From Hathewaya histolytica (GTDB taxonomy: Bacteria; Bacillota; Clostridia; Clostridiales; Clostridiaceae), in assembly GCF_901482605.1 (NCBI RefSeq), contig NZ_LR590481.1:744001-808000 (forward strand): DNA of 64,000 bases. The letters run 5' to 3'. The position numbers were made by a program, and so were the translations under genes. Under the pieces are notes generated by a model. It was given only the letters and a program-made list of their open reading frames with translations. It did not search any database and was not told the origin of the DNA. Below are positions 32,336 to 43,000 of the stretch, piece after piece (within the stretch, counting starts at the first letter, position 1; each line of letters opens with the position of its first letter).

Positions 32336-34309
32336 ATGAAAACTCTTTTTAATATGCTATGCATAGGTATAATAGTAATTATGTTAGTAGCTATGGTACA
32401 GTATAATAACATAGAAAAGATTTATGCGCAGGACAATAAAAAATCTTTAACTATACTTTTTACACATGATTTGCATGGAAACTTATTACCTTTTAATATA
32501 GTAGAAAATGAACAAACTAAACAGGTTGGAGGTTGTTCAAGGTTACAAAGTGTTATTAACCAAGAAAAACAGAAAGATCCTAACTTACTTTTGGTGGATG
32601 CAGGGGATTATTCAATGGGTACATTATTTCAATCAATTTATTCAAGTGATGCACCAGAACTGAGAATATTAGGACAAATGGGTTATGATGTGACAACTTT
32701 TGGAAATCATGAATTTGATTTTAGAGATAAAGGTTTGGCTGAAAGCTTAAATGCTGCAAGAAATAGCAAAGAAAGATTGCCACAAATTGTAGCATCAAAT
32801 ATTACATATCCTAAGGATAAAAATGTCAACATAAATAAATCATTAAATAACTTAAAACAGGCTATGAATGACTATGGTGTAAAAGAGTATACCATAATTG
32901 AGAAAAATGGGGTGAAAATAGGAGTCTTTGGATTGATGGGAAAAGACGCAAGGGATAGTGCCCCTATGTCTGAAGTAAAATTTGATGATACAGTTGAAAG
33001 TGCAAAAAGAGTTGTTAATACATTAAAGGATAAAGAAAAGGTTGATCTTATTATTTGCTTGTCCCATTCGGGCACAGATAAGGATAAATCTAAATCAGAA
33101 GATGAACTACTGGCAAAAAAGGTGAAGGATATAGATATTATAATAAGTGGACATACACACACGAAAATCACTGAACCACTTAAGGTAGGAAAAACAGTAA
33201 TAGTCTCTTGCGGAGAATATGGTAAAAATCTAGGTAAAATTAATGTTTCTAAGACTTCAGATCAGCATTGGGAAAGTGATAATTATGATATTAAATCAAT
33301 AAATAGTAGTATACCAGATGATCCAAATATTTCAAAAGTAATAAATGATTTTAAAGATATAGTACAAAAAAAATATTTAAGTAATTTTGGGTTAAGATTT
33401 GATGAAGTTCTTTCTAATTTAAGTTTTAATTTTGCAGAAAGATCCAGTATTGGTGTAAATCATGGTGAAGATACCTTAGGAAACTTTATTACGGATGCTT
33501 ATGTATATGCTGTAAAAAAATCAGAAGGTGCTAGCTATGAACCTGTAACCATGGCAATTGTACCAGAAGGCACCATAAGAGGATCTTTTGTAAAAGGTAA
33601 TATAACTACAAAAGATGTATATAATGTGAGTTCCCTAGGTATAGGACCAGATAAAGTTTCGGGATATCCTTTGGTTTCAGCATATCTTACTGGTAAAGAA
33701 ATAAGGACAATCTGCGAGGTGGATGCATCTATTTCTCCTATAATGTCTGCTGCGAAGCTTTATATGTCAGGAGTGAGATTTAAGTTTAATCCTAACAGGC
33801 TTATTTTTAATAAAGTTACAGAGTCTAAACTTCAAGGTTCAGATGGTTCATTAGAAAAAATTCAAGATAATAAGCTTTATCGAGTGGTGGCAGGGCTATA
33901 TTCAGCTCAGATGCTTTCAGTAGTAGGAGAAAAATCTTTTGGTTTATTGTCAATTGTTCCAAAAACTAAAGAGGGTAAGCCAATTACTGACTATGAAGCA
34001 CAGGTAATAACTGATACAGTTAACGGAGATAAACACGAAGTAAAGGAATGGCTGGCAATTGCAAAGTATCTTCAATCCTTTGATAAATCAGGAGGCATCT
34101 CTCAAGTTCCTGAATATTATAACACTACTCATAATAGAATAATTGTTGATAATGATACTAGCATATTATCTGTTTTAAGAAATCCCAATGGAATTGCAAC
34201 CGTAGTTTATTGCGTTATTATGGCGATTATTGCATTAATTATTTTTATAATTTTTATGTTAGTTAAACGAAAAAAGAGAAAATTCCTTAGAGGTATAGGA
34301 CCTTATTAG
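32336..34309 (+). CDS. Surface 5'-nucleotidase / UshA-family metallophosphoesterase
   Basis: The 657-residue protein has a signal anchor (about 1-25), a calcineurin-like phosphoesterase domain with metal-binding motifs FTHDLHGN, DAGDYSMG, GNHEFDF, SHSGTD and SGHTHT (about 40-290), then a 5'-nucleotidase C-terminal domain (about 320-560; EDTLGNFITDAYVYA). A C-terminal membrane helix (about 625-648) and a basic KRKKRKF tail retain it at the surface. It likely releases phosphate and nucleosides from external nucleotides. The ATG after AAAGGAG at 32336 is preferred over one 15 codons upstream. Confidence 0.92.
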   Translation: MKTLFNMLCIGIIVIMLVAMVQYNNIEKIYAQDNKKSLTILFTHDLHGNLLPFNIVENEQTKQVGGCSRLQSVINQEKQKDPNLLLVDAGDYSMGTLFQSIYSSDAPELRILGQMGYDVTTFGNHEFDFRDKGLAESLNAARNSKERLPQIVASNITYPKDKNVNINKSLNNLKQAMNDYGVKEYTIIEKNGVKIGVFGLMGKDARDSAPMSEVKFDDTVESAKRVVNTLKDKEKVDLIICLSHSGTDKDKSKSEDELLAKKVKDIDIIISGHTHTKITEPLKVGKTVIVSCGEYGKNLGKINVSKTSDQHWESDNYDIKSINSSIPDDPNISKVINDFKDIVQKKYLSNFGLRFDEVLSNLSFNFAERSSIGVNHGEDTLGNFITDAYVYAVKKSEGASYEPVTMAIVPEGTIRGSFVKGNITTKDVYNVSSLGIGPDKVSGYPLVSAYLTGKEIRTICEVDASISPIMSAAKLYMSGVRFKFNPNRLIFNKVTESKLQGSDGSLEKIQDNKLYRVVAGLYSAQMLSVVGEKSFGLLSIVPKTKEGKPITDYEAQVITDTVNGDKHEVKEWLAIAKYLQSFDKSGGISQVPEYYNTTHNRIIVDNDTSILSVLRNPNGIATVVYCVIMAIIALIIFIIFMLVKRKKRKFLRGIGPY

Positions 34310-34385
34310 CCAATAGAACTTATTATATTGTAATATATACAAATCGGGAGATTGAAGAATTAGGTTTCATAAGTGAATATCTAAC

Positions 34386-34426
34386 AAAAATAACACTTCA
34401 AAGTGATTGAAGTGTTATTTTTGTAT
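34386..34426 (+). terminator. Rho-independent terminator
   Basis: 16-bp arms AAAAATAACACTTCAA / TTGAAGTGTTATTTTT after the nucleotidase gene. Confidence 0.9.
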
Positions 34427-34574
34427 AGATAAATCAAATAGAAATATATTAATGCATGGAAATTACATATTAACGCAAATATTTACAAAATATGATGTAT
34501 ATGGTATATTTGGGGTGAATGAGAAACAAATTAGTAATGCTTCTTAAATATACAATAAGAAAAGAGGAAAAGTA

Positions 34575-36878
34575 ATGAGAAGAAAAACAACAGTCATAGC
34601 ATTATTAGTATCATTTTTTATATTACTTTCATTGGGGCAACCAAAGGACGTTATGGCCTATGTAATAGACAAAAATGAGATTGTAACACCTGAGCCAGAT
34701 GATGTAATACAGGATTCAATGCTCAATTGGGTTATAAGATGTGCCAAGAAAAAAACACCAGATTATAGTTATGCAAAACTAACCAAAGAAGACTTGCTAA
34801 ACTTACCGGAGATTTATTATTCTGAGGGAGATCACTATGATCTATATGATTTTAATGTATTTGTTAAAAGTATTGAAGGACTTCAATATGCGACTGATAC
34901 AGAAAGAGTTATATTACCTTATAATGAAATATCAGATCTGAAGCCTATGGCTAACTTAACTAAGGTAAATAAAATTACAATGAATTGCAATAAAATAGAG
35001 GATCTTAAACCATTATCTAACTTAACAAATGTTAGAGACATTCATTTAGGAGATAATAAGCTTACAACTATAGAGCCTCTTGCTAAGATGACTAAGCTTG
35101 AGAGTTTAAATGTTGAATTAAACAACAAAATAAGTGATATAAGTACTGTGAAGAATTTTCCTAAATTACAATATTTAAATTTAGGATTTAATAGTATAAA
35201 GGATATTACTCCTTTAAAGGATTTAAAAAATATAGATAAAGCTTTGATTTTAGGAAAAAATAAAGTTGAAGATATAAGTGCTCTTGCTAATATGACTAAA
35301 TTAAGAGAGTTAGATCTTTCTTCTAATAATATTTCAGATATTAGCGTTTTGAAAAATCTTAGAAATCTTAAAATTTTAAGACTAAATAATAATAGTGGTA
35401 TAAATAACATTGGACCACTTACAAACTTAACTCAATTAGATAAAAATGAATTATGGTTAACAGGCACAGGAATAGCAGATAAAAAAGATGATTTATTCAA
35501 GGTAATTGATGTTAATAAACTAATTAATAAATTTAAGGCAAATTCTATTACTATTGATGATAAACAAAAGGTAGCTGATGCAAGAAAAGCTTATGATTTA
35601 CTCTCACCAGAGTTAAAAATCTATATTCCAGAGTTAAGAATTGTTGCTGCAGAAGATAATATAGCTAGACTTGAAAAAGGTGAGTTAATAAAACAATATA
35701 ATGAATTAAGTGAATTTGATAAACAACCTCTAGAATTAGGAGATATGAAGACTATAGAAATTAAAGTAGTAGATGAAAATGGACAAGCTATAAAAGGTAT
35801 ACCTTTTACTCTTAAAGAAACTCAATATAATATTACAGAAACCTTACATTCAAATGAAAATGGTGTTATTAAATATAGCCTTAATATCTGGAATAATTAT
35901 GCGAAATATTCAATTAGCGTAGCTGATAAAAATAAATATACTTCAGATATTGACAAAATAACATTTAAAATAGATGGTACACCAAGGGTCGTGGAAATAA
36001 ATGGACAACCCATTACAGGAAGTGAAAAACTTAAGTTTGTTCTTACAGCCAAAGGTGAAGATATAAAACCTACAGTAGATAAGTCTAAACTTCAAAGTGT
36101 AATAAAAGATGCAGAAAGCAAAGATGCAAACAAATACACAGAAGAAAGCTATAAACAATTAGTGGATACATTAGCAGTAACTAGAGAAGTATTCAAAAAG
36201 GTAGATGCAACACAAGATGAAGTTAATATAAGTGCTAAAAATCTTGGAGAAGCAATAGGAAAATTAGTAGAAAAAAATACAGAACAACAGATACCAAATC
36301 TTAAAACATTATCATTTAAAGTTTTAGATAATAATGGACAACTAATAACAGGAATAAAGTTTAATATCAGTAATTCATATAATAAAGATGTAGTTACCTT
36401 AAATTCAGATGAAAATGGTATTATAAAATATACTATTCCAGACTGGATGATTTATATGAAATTTAAAATTGAACTAGATGATAAGGACAAATATACTTCG
36501 GATATAAAAGAAATTACATTTGAAACAGGTAATGAATCTAAAGTTATAAAAATAAATGGGCAAAATGTTACTGGAAAAGAAGACCTTAAGTTTGTACTTA
36601 CAACTAAGGATGGGGAAGTGAAACCTGGAGTAGATAAGTCAAAAGTTCAAATAGTAGAAAAAAGAACAGAACTAGAAGTGAGGTTAGAAGAAAAACAAGA
36701 GAAGAAATCGGAAGCAAAAATGATTTATAAGGATGGAGCAGAAAATAAAGAAACTAATAAAGAAAAAATCAGCGTATTACCTAAAACTGGTGAAAAATCA
36801 CCATACATAAATATTATTTTAGGAAGCTTATTATCTTCATTAGGAATAATTCTGCTTTTATCTAAAAAAAGAAATTAG
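34575..36878 (+). CDS. LPXTG-anchored leucine-rich-repeat (internalin-like) surface protein
   Basis: The 767-residue protein has a signal peptide (about 1-32), seven or so 22-residue leucine-rich repeats (about 105-300; pattern L-x-x-L-x-x-N-x-I-x-D-[IL]), two copies of a beta-rich module (about 395-490 and 575-680; VVDENGQAIKGIPF and VLDNNGQLITGIKF) separated by a helical FIVAR-like segment (about 500-570), a Lys/Glu-rich stalk, and a C-terminal sorting signal LPKTGE, membrane helix and KKRN tail. A sortase would link it to peptidoglycan. No sortase gene is in the window. Adhesion is the usual role of such proteins; the ligand is unknown. Confidence 0.93.
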   Translation: MRRKTTVIALLVSFFILLSLGQPKDVMAYVIDKNEIVTPEPDDVIQDSMLNWVIRCAKKKTPDYSYAKLTKEDLLNLPEIYYSEGDHYDLYDFNVFVKSIEGLQYATDTERVILPYNEISDLKPMANLTKVNKITMNCNKIEDLKPLSNLTNVRDIHLGDNKLTTIEPLAKMTKLESLNVELNNKISDISTVKNFPKLQYLNLGFNSIKDITPLKDLKNIDKALILGKNKVEDISALANMTKLRELDLSSNNISDISVLKNLRNLKILRLNNNSGINNIGPLTNLTQLDKNELWLTGTGIADKKDDLFKVIDVNKLINKFKANSITIDDKQKVADARKAYDLLSPELKIYIPELRIVAAEDNIARLEKGELIKQYNELSEFDKQPLELGDMKTIEIKVVDENGQAIKGIPFTLKETQYNITETLHSNENGVIKYSLNIWNNYAKYSISVADKNKYTSDIDKITFKIDGTPRVVEINGQPITGSEKLKFVLTAKGEDIKPTVDKSKLQSVIKDAESKDANKYTEESYKQLVDTLAVTREVFKKVDATQDEVNISAKNLGEAIGKLVEKNTEQQIPNLKTLSFKVLDNNGQLITGIKFNISNSYNKDVVTLNSDENGIIKYTIPDWMIYMKFKIELDDKDKYTSDIKEITFETGNESKVIKINGQNVTGKEDLKFVLTTKDGEVKPGVDKSKVQIVEKRTELEVRLEEKQEKKSEAKMIYKDGAENKETNKEKISVLPKTGEKSPYINIILGSLLSSLGIILLLSKKRN

Positions 36879-36894
36879 TAAGTGTAATAAATAT

Positions 36895-36938
36895 AAAAAT
36901 AGTCGTTAATCTCTAATGGGATAGCGACTATTTTTTAT
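36895..36938 (+). terminator. Rho-independent terminator
   Basis: Stem AATAGTCG / CGACTATT followed by T4, after the LPXTG gene. Confidence 0.88.
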
Positions 36939-37044
36939 AGATAATTAGTTTTTCTAAAATAAAAGATATATATTAGATTATTAGTGAGGATTACAGTCTA
37001 ACTTGGAAATTTCATAATATTAAATAAAATAAATAGGTATGAAA

Positions 37045-37075
37045 TGTTTAATAAGAATATTGTTTAGGATATAAT
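37045..37075 (+). promoter_or_regulatory. Candidate promoter of Tet-like gene
   Basis: TATAAT at 37070-37075 with poor -35 candidates (TGTTTA at 37045 or TTTAAT at 37047). It is placed to transcribe the leader that follows. Confidence 0.5.
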
Positions 37076-37122
37076 ATAGGTACGAAGTTATGAAAACGTA
37101 AGAGTGAGAATATTTAGAATAT

Positions 37123-37155
37123 ATGATTTATTTTTCGCAACAAAGGTATTTTTAA
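37123..37155 (+). CDS. Possible leader peptide MIYFSQQRYF
   Basis: A ten-codon frame sits within the leader of the Tet-like gene. Its codons cover TTTTTCG (37131-37137) and GTATTT (37146-37151), both halves of a possible antiterminator. The ribosome binding site is weak, so translation is uncertain. Confidence 0.35.
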   Translation: MIYFSQQRYF

Positions 37156-37210
37156 TAATAAAATAAGGAAATACGAAAACGGAAACATGAAAGTGTCTTC
37201 CGTTTTTTGG
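37131..37210 (+). promoter_or_regulatory. Transcription attenuator before Tet-like gene
   Basis: Terminator stem AAAACGGAAACA (37176-37187) / TGT-C-TTCCGTTTT (37194-37206) followed by T-rich sequence lies 73 nt before the start codon. A competing hairpin GTATTT (37146-37151) / AAATAC (37169-37174), extended by TTTTC / GAAAA (37175-37179), would use bases of the terminator's left arm. This resembles tet(M) regulation, where ribosome behaviour on a leader decides read-through. Confidence 0.6.
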
Positions 37211-37282
37211 ACATAATAAAAAATTATTATTTATGTTGAAATGGAAGTTATCATTTAATAAGGGATAGGGAAGTGATAAATT

Positions 37283-39238
37283 ATGAACAAGACTATAGGA
37301 ATATTGGCACATGTTGATGCTGGCAAGACTACATTTTCGGAACAACTATTATATCATACAAAAAGTATTAAAAATATAGGAAGAGTTGATCATCAGAATT
37401 CTTTTTTAGATAGTCATGATATAGAAAAGAAAAGGGGTATTACTGTATTTTCAGATCAGGGGGTTTTTAACTATAATAAGTCTACTTATTATTTAATAGA
37501 TACTCCTGGACATATAGATTTTTCCACGGAGATGGAGAGAGCAATTCAAGTAATGGATTATGCAATTATTATAATAAATGGAGTTGAAGGGATTCAGGGT
37601 CATACTGAAACAGTATGGAATATTCTTAGAAAACATAGAATACCCACGTTTTTCTTTATTAATAAAATAGATAGAGTTAATGCAGAAGTTGAAGCAGTAG
37701 TAGAAGAAATTAGATGTAATTTAACTACGGATATTTGTTTTATTACGGAATCTCTTAATGGAGATGAGCTAAATGATGAACTTATAGAGTTTATAGCTGA
37801 ACGTAATGATATTCTTTTTGAAAAATACATAGATGGAGCATATGAAAAAGACTTATGGCTAGGTTTTATGAAAAATATGGTTAAGGAAAATAAAGTTTTC
37901 CCATGCCTTAGTGGTTCAGCACTTCAAGATATTGGTATAGAAGAATTCTTAGAAAAAATGGATATGTTAACTTTTACTGAGTATTGTAATGAGGAAGATT
38001 TTAGTGCAAGGGTATATAAAATACGTCATGATGGCCAGGGAAATAAATTAACTTATATAAAAGCACTTAGTGGTACTTTAAAAGTTAAAGAAGAAGTTCA
38101 TATAGGAAGTAATGCAAGTAATTGTTATGAGAAAATAAATCAAATAAGAATATATAATGGAAATAAGTTCAAAACTGTGGACAAGGTTTCTTCTGGAGAA
38201 ATTTTTGCAGTAACAGGGTTAAAAAGTGTGAAGGTAGGAGATGGAATAGGAACCTTAATGGAAAAATTTAATTATGAAATGATTCCAACACTAAAATCAA
38301 AGGTTATATTTGATAAAACTTTAAATTCAAAAGAAGTCTTAAATTATTTTAAGATTTTAGAGGAAGAAGATCCTGCTCTAAATATTATTTGGAATGAAAA
38401 GTTGCAGGAGATACAAGTGCACATTATGGGAGTTATTCAATTAGAAGTTTTAAAACAGTTAATGGAAGATAGATTTAACTTAATTGTGGAATTTGGACCT
38501 TGTGAAATACTTTATAAGGAAACTATCTGTGGAGAAGTAAAAGGATATGGACATTTTGAACCACTAAAACATTATGCAGAAGTTCACTTAAAAATAGAGC
38601 AGGGAGAAAAAAATAGTGGAATTGTATTCGAGAATTTATGTCATAATGATGACTTGCCACCAGGTAACCAAAATTTAGTTAAGACTCATATTTATGAAAG
38701 GGATCATCATGGTATATTAACAGGTTCTCCTATAACTGACTTAAAAATCACCTTACTTACAGGTAGATCACACAATAAGCATACTAGCGGAGGGGATTTT
38801 AGAGAGGCGACTTTTAGAGCTTTAAGACAAGGTTTAGAGAAAGCTCAAAATGTATTATTAGAACCATATTATCGTTTTAAAATGGAAGTAGAACTAGATT
38901 ATATGGGAAGAATTTTATCTGATATACAAAAATTAAATGGATCCTTTGAAACTCCAGAGACCATTTATAACAAGGTTGTTATAAGGGGACGAGGACCTGT
39001 TGCTACTTTTATGGACTATAGTATGGAGTTTATCTCATTTACAAAGGGTAAGGGAAAAATTAATTTTATTTTTTATGGATATGATAGCTGTCATAATCAA
39101 GAAGAGGTTATAGAGAAAATTGGATATGATAAGAATGCAGATATTGAGTATACATCTACATCAGTTTTCTGTTCAAAAGGGCAAGGTTTTTTAGTAAGTT
39201 GGGATGAAGCAGAATCTTATATGCATTGCATAAATTAA
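37283..39238 (+). CDS. Tet(M)-like ribosomal protection GTPase
   Basis: The 651-residue translational GTPase has G1 AHVDAGKTT, G2 region KKRGITV, G3 DTPGHIDF and G4 NKID, then EF-G-like domains. Domain IV carries GRSHNKHTSGGDFREATFRA, close to the Tet(M)/Tet(O) signature, and size (about 640 residues) also fits. It should bind the ribosome and displace tetracycline. It differs in many positions from the classic determinants, so activity against tetracycline is likely but not certain; an EF-G paralogue with another role is possible. A leader with an attenuator precedes it. The start follows AAGGGATAGGGAAG. Confidence 0.85.
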   Translation: MNKTIGILAHVDAGKTTFSEQLLYHTKSIKNIGRVDHQNSFLDSHDIEKKRGITVFSDQGVFNYNKSTYYLIDTPGHIDFSTEMERAIQVMDYAIIIINGVEGIQGHTETVWNILRKHRIPTFFFINKIDRVNAEVEAVVEEIRCNLTTDICFITESLNGDELNDELIEFIAERNDILFEKYIDGAYEKDLWLGFMKNMVKENKVFPCLSGSALQDIGIEEFLEKMDMLTFTEYCNEEDFSARVYKIRHDGQGNKLTYIKALSGTLKVKEEVHIGSNASNCYEKINQIRIYNGNKFKTVDKVSSGEIFAVTGLKSVKVGDGIGTLMEKFNYEMIPTLKSKVIFDKTLNSKEVLNYFKILEEEDPALNIIWNEKLQEIQVHIMGVIQLEVLKQLMEDRFNLIVEFGPCEILYKETICGEVKGYGHFEPLKHYAEVHLKIEQGEKNSGIVFENLCHNDDLPPGNQNLVKTHIYERDHHGILTGSPITDLKITLLTGRSHNKHTSGGDFREATFRALRQGLEKAQNVLLEPYYRFKMEVELDYMGRILSDIQKLNGSFETPETIYNKVVIRGRGPVATFMDYSMEFISFTKGKGKINFIFYGYDSCHNQEEVIEKIGYDKNADIEYTSTSVFCSKGQGFLVSWDEAESYMHCIN

Positions 39239-39334
39239 TTTATATTCCTAGGATTTCGTATATATTGATATTGGAATAATGGTATTTAAATTAACTAGAA
39301 TGAAGATTTATTAAATTAGGGGGATAACTATTAA

Positions 39335-39835
39335 ATGGATATATTAAAACAAAATAGTACTTGCAAATTTAAAAAAGATAATAATATTCACACTGAGGAA
39401 ATATCAGTGGAGGGTGCACCTATGGACTTGCTTTTATTAGCTGATCCATCAGAGGATGCTATAAATAAATATATTAGGGATTGCAAAATATTAGTAGCTA
39501 AACTTAAAAGTAAGGTAATTGGAGTTATTGCATTTGTAGAAAAAAGTTCTAATACATATGAAATAATGAATTTAGCTGTAGATGAGGGTTATAGAGGAAG
39601 AGGCATAGGAAAAAAACTTATATATAGTGCTGAGGATAAAATAAAAAAGTTGGGTGGAGAGAAAATACTTATTGGAACAGGAAACTCTTCCATAGACCAG
39701 TTACTTTTTTATCAAAAGGTTGGATTTAGGATGGTAGAGATACATAAAGATTTTTTTGTAGACAATTATATAGAAGAGATTTATGAAAATGGAATAAGGT
39801 GTATGGATATGGTAAGGCTAGAGAAGAGAATTTAA
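39335..39835 (+). CDS. GNAT-family N-acetyltransferase
   Basis: The 166-residue protein has a GNAT fold with the acetyl-CoA motif VDEGYRGRGIGKKLI (R-G-x-G-I-G-x-x-L, near residue 86-100), LAVDE before it and FYQKVGFRMVE after it. Substrate unknown. It follows the Tet-like gene by 96 nt with a GGGGG ribosome binding site and could be co-transcribed. Confidence 0.88.
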   Translation: MDILKQNSTCKFKKDNNIHTEEISVEGAPMDLLLLADPSEDAINKYIRDCKILVAKLKSKVIGVIAFVEKSSNTYEIMNLAVDEGYRGRGIGKKLIYSAEDKIKKLGGEKILIGTGNSSIDQLLFYQKVGFRMVEIHKDFFVDNYIEEIYENGIRCMDMVRLEKRI

Positions 39836-40046
39836 GTAGGAGGAACTGAGGAGATATGGATAAAATATATGAATAAAAAAGAGTAATGTCTTAAGACTAA
39901 GGAGAAAGCTTTCCAATAATTCAAGGGTAGTTTATAAGTATATTATGCATGAAAATGGGTAAAATCATTAAATGATGTTCATATATTATGGAAAATATTC
40001 ATGATGTAAAAGACATTAATAATGATAGTACTGGAGCGATAAGTTT

Positions 40047-43000
40047 ATGAAAGAATTATTACATTTAGGAATTGACGTAGGATCAACTACTATTAAGCTT
40101 GTATTATTAGATACGAAGGATAATATTATTTATAGTAAATATGTAAGACACTACTCTAATATAAAAGAAACTACAGCTTCACTGATAAAAGAAGCTTTTA
40201 ATAAATATAAAGATTATAATATCACAGCAATGATGACAGGGTCTAGTGGATTATCACTTTCAAAGTTTTTAGGATTATCTTTTATTCAAGAGGTTATTGC
40301 CTGCACAAAAGCAATTGAAGTTTTCATAGATAATGCTGATGTAGCCATAGAATTAGGTGGAGAAGATGCAAAAATAACATACTTTGAGGGTAGTTTAGAG
40401 CAACGTATGAATGGAGCGTGTGCTGGTGGTACAGGAGCTTTTATAGATCAGATGGCTACATTGCTTGAAACTGATGCCCAGGGTTTAAATGAGTTAGCTA
40501 AAGATCATAAGATTATCTATCCAATTGCTGCAAGATGCGGAGTTTTTGCAAAAACTGATATACAATCTCTTATAAATGAAGGAGCTACTAAGGAAGATAT
40601 AGCTGCATCTATATTCCAGGCTGTTGTAAATCAAACTATAAGTGGCCTTGCTTGTGGAAAGCCAATAAAAGGCAATGTGGCATTTTTAGGAGGACCCTTG
40701 TATTTTTTATCGGAGCTTAGAAAAAGATTTATCGAGACTTTAAAATTAAAAGAGGAAGAAATATTATTTCCACAAAACTCACAATTATTTGTAGCTATTG
40801 GTACAGCTATTGAATCCAAAAAAGAGAAAGTTATAACCTTTGAACAATTATTAAAATCTGTTGAAAGCTTAGATAATAATAATGTATCCACTTCACATAC
40901 ATTAGAACCCTTATTTAATAATGAAGAAGAATTACAAAACTTTAGAAAAAGACATTATAGCTGTAAGGCTAAAAGAAGAGATATAACTACATATGAAGGT
41001 GAAGCTTTTTTAGGGATTGATGCTGGATCTACAACTACTAAAGCTATATTAATAGATAATGAAGGTGCCATATTACATTCCTTTTATGATGGTAATAAGG
41101 GGAGTCCTTTAGAAAGTACTATAAATATATTAAAAGATATATATAGTAAAATCCATGAAAAAATAAAAATTGTTAAATCAACTGTTACTGGCTATGGAGA
41201 AGCTCTTATAAAGTCAGCTTTAAATATTGATATTGGAGAAGTTGAAACAATTGCACATTACAGAGCAGCAAAGCATTTTTTAAAAGATGTAGACTTTATT
41301 CTTGATATAGGTGGTCAAGATATGAAGTGCATTAGAATAAGAGATGGAGTAATAAATTCTATTCAATTAAATGAGGCTTGTTCATCAGGGTGTGGCTCTT
41401 TTCTTGATATGTTCGCACAATCTTTAAATATGAGTATTGAAGAGTTTTCAAAGCAAGGTCTATTATCAAAAAGTCCGGTGGATTTAGGTTCAAGATGTAC
41501 TGTATTTATGAATTCTAAAGTTAAGCAGGTTCAAAAGGAAGGTGCTGATATTGGAGCTATATCTTCTGGATTATCTTATTCTGTGATTAAGAATGCACTT
41601 TATAAAGTTATTAAAATAAAAAAACCAGAGGATCTTGGAGAAAAAATTATAGTTCAAGGAGGAACTTTTTATAATGAAGCTGTTTTAAGAGCATTTGAAA
41701 AAGTTACTGGTAAAGAAGTTATAAGACCTGATATAGCAGGTCTTATGGGAGCATTTGGTGCTGCTCTTATTGCAAAAGATAACTATAATAAAAATGAAAT
41801 TTCTAATATTTTAGAGAGAGATAATCTTGAAAAATTCAAAGTGACAAATGAATTTGAGAATTGTGGATTATGTAGTAATAATTGTTTACTTACTGTAAGT
41901 AAGTTTTCAGATGGTAGAAAGTTTATTTCTGGTAATAGATGCGAAAGATGTACAGGAGTTGCTAAGAGTAGAAAGAAAGCAGCAAACTTATTTGATTATA
42001 AATATAAAAGAATTTTTGGATATAAACCTCTTAGCATAGAAGAAGCAACAAGAGGAGAAGTAGGAATACCAAGAGTTTTAAATATGTATGAAAACTATCC
42101 ATTTTGGTACACCTTCTTTACTGAACTACGTTTTAGGGTAGTATTATCTCCAAATTCTACAAAGAAAATTTATAATGAAGGCATTGATACCATACCTTCA
42201 GAGTCTCTTTGTTATCCTGCAAAAATTGCTCATGGTCATATACAAAGTCTTATAAAAAAGGGGTTAAAGTTTATATTTTATCCTTGTATTCCTTATGAAA
42301 AATTAGAAGATGAAACTGCAGATAATCATTATAATTGTGCTATAGTAATTTCTTATCCAGAGGTTATTAAGAATAATGTAGGATTTTTGAGAAGTGGAGA
42401 TATTATATATAAAAATCCATTTTTAAATTTTAATGATAAAAAGTCTATGAAGAAAAATTTATATAATGAATTAAAAGAGTTTCATATAAGTCAAAGAGAA
42501 ATTAATATTGCAATAGATAAAGCCTATGAGGAAATTGCAAAGGTTAAAGAGAACATAAAAAACAAAGCATTAGAAATTCTAAAGGATTTAGATGAAACTA
42601 ACGAAAAAGGTATTGTGCTAAGTGGTAGACCTTATCATTTAGATTTAGAAATAAATCATGGTATAGCAGATATGATATCACAAGAAGGATTGGCAGTGTT
42701 TACAGAGGATTCCGTATCCGATTTAGTCAAAATTCCAAGGCCTTTAAGAGTTCTAGATCAATGGACTTACCATTCAAGGGCATATAGGGCAGCCCAATTT
42801 GTAGGGACTAGGGAAAATTTAGAGTTAATTCAATTAAACTCTTTTGGATGTGGATTAGATGCAGTTGCTACAGATCAAGTACAAGAAATACTAGAAAGCT
42901 TTGGCAAAATATACACACTTCTAAAAATAGATGAAGTTAATAATTTAGGAGCAGCTAGAATTAGAATACGCTCTCTCAAGGCTGCTATGGATAATAGAAA

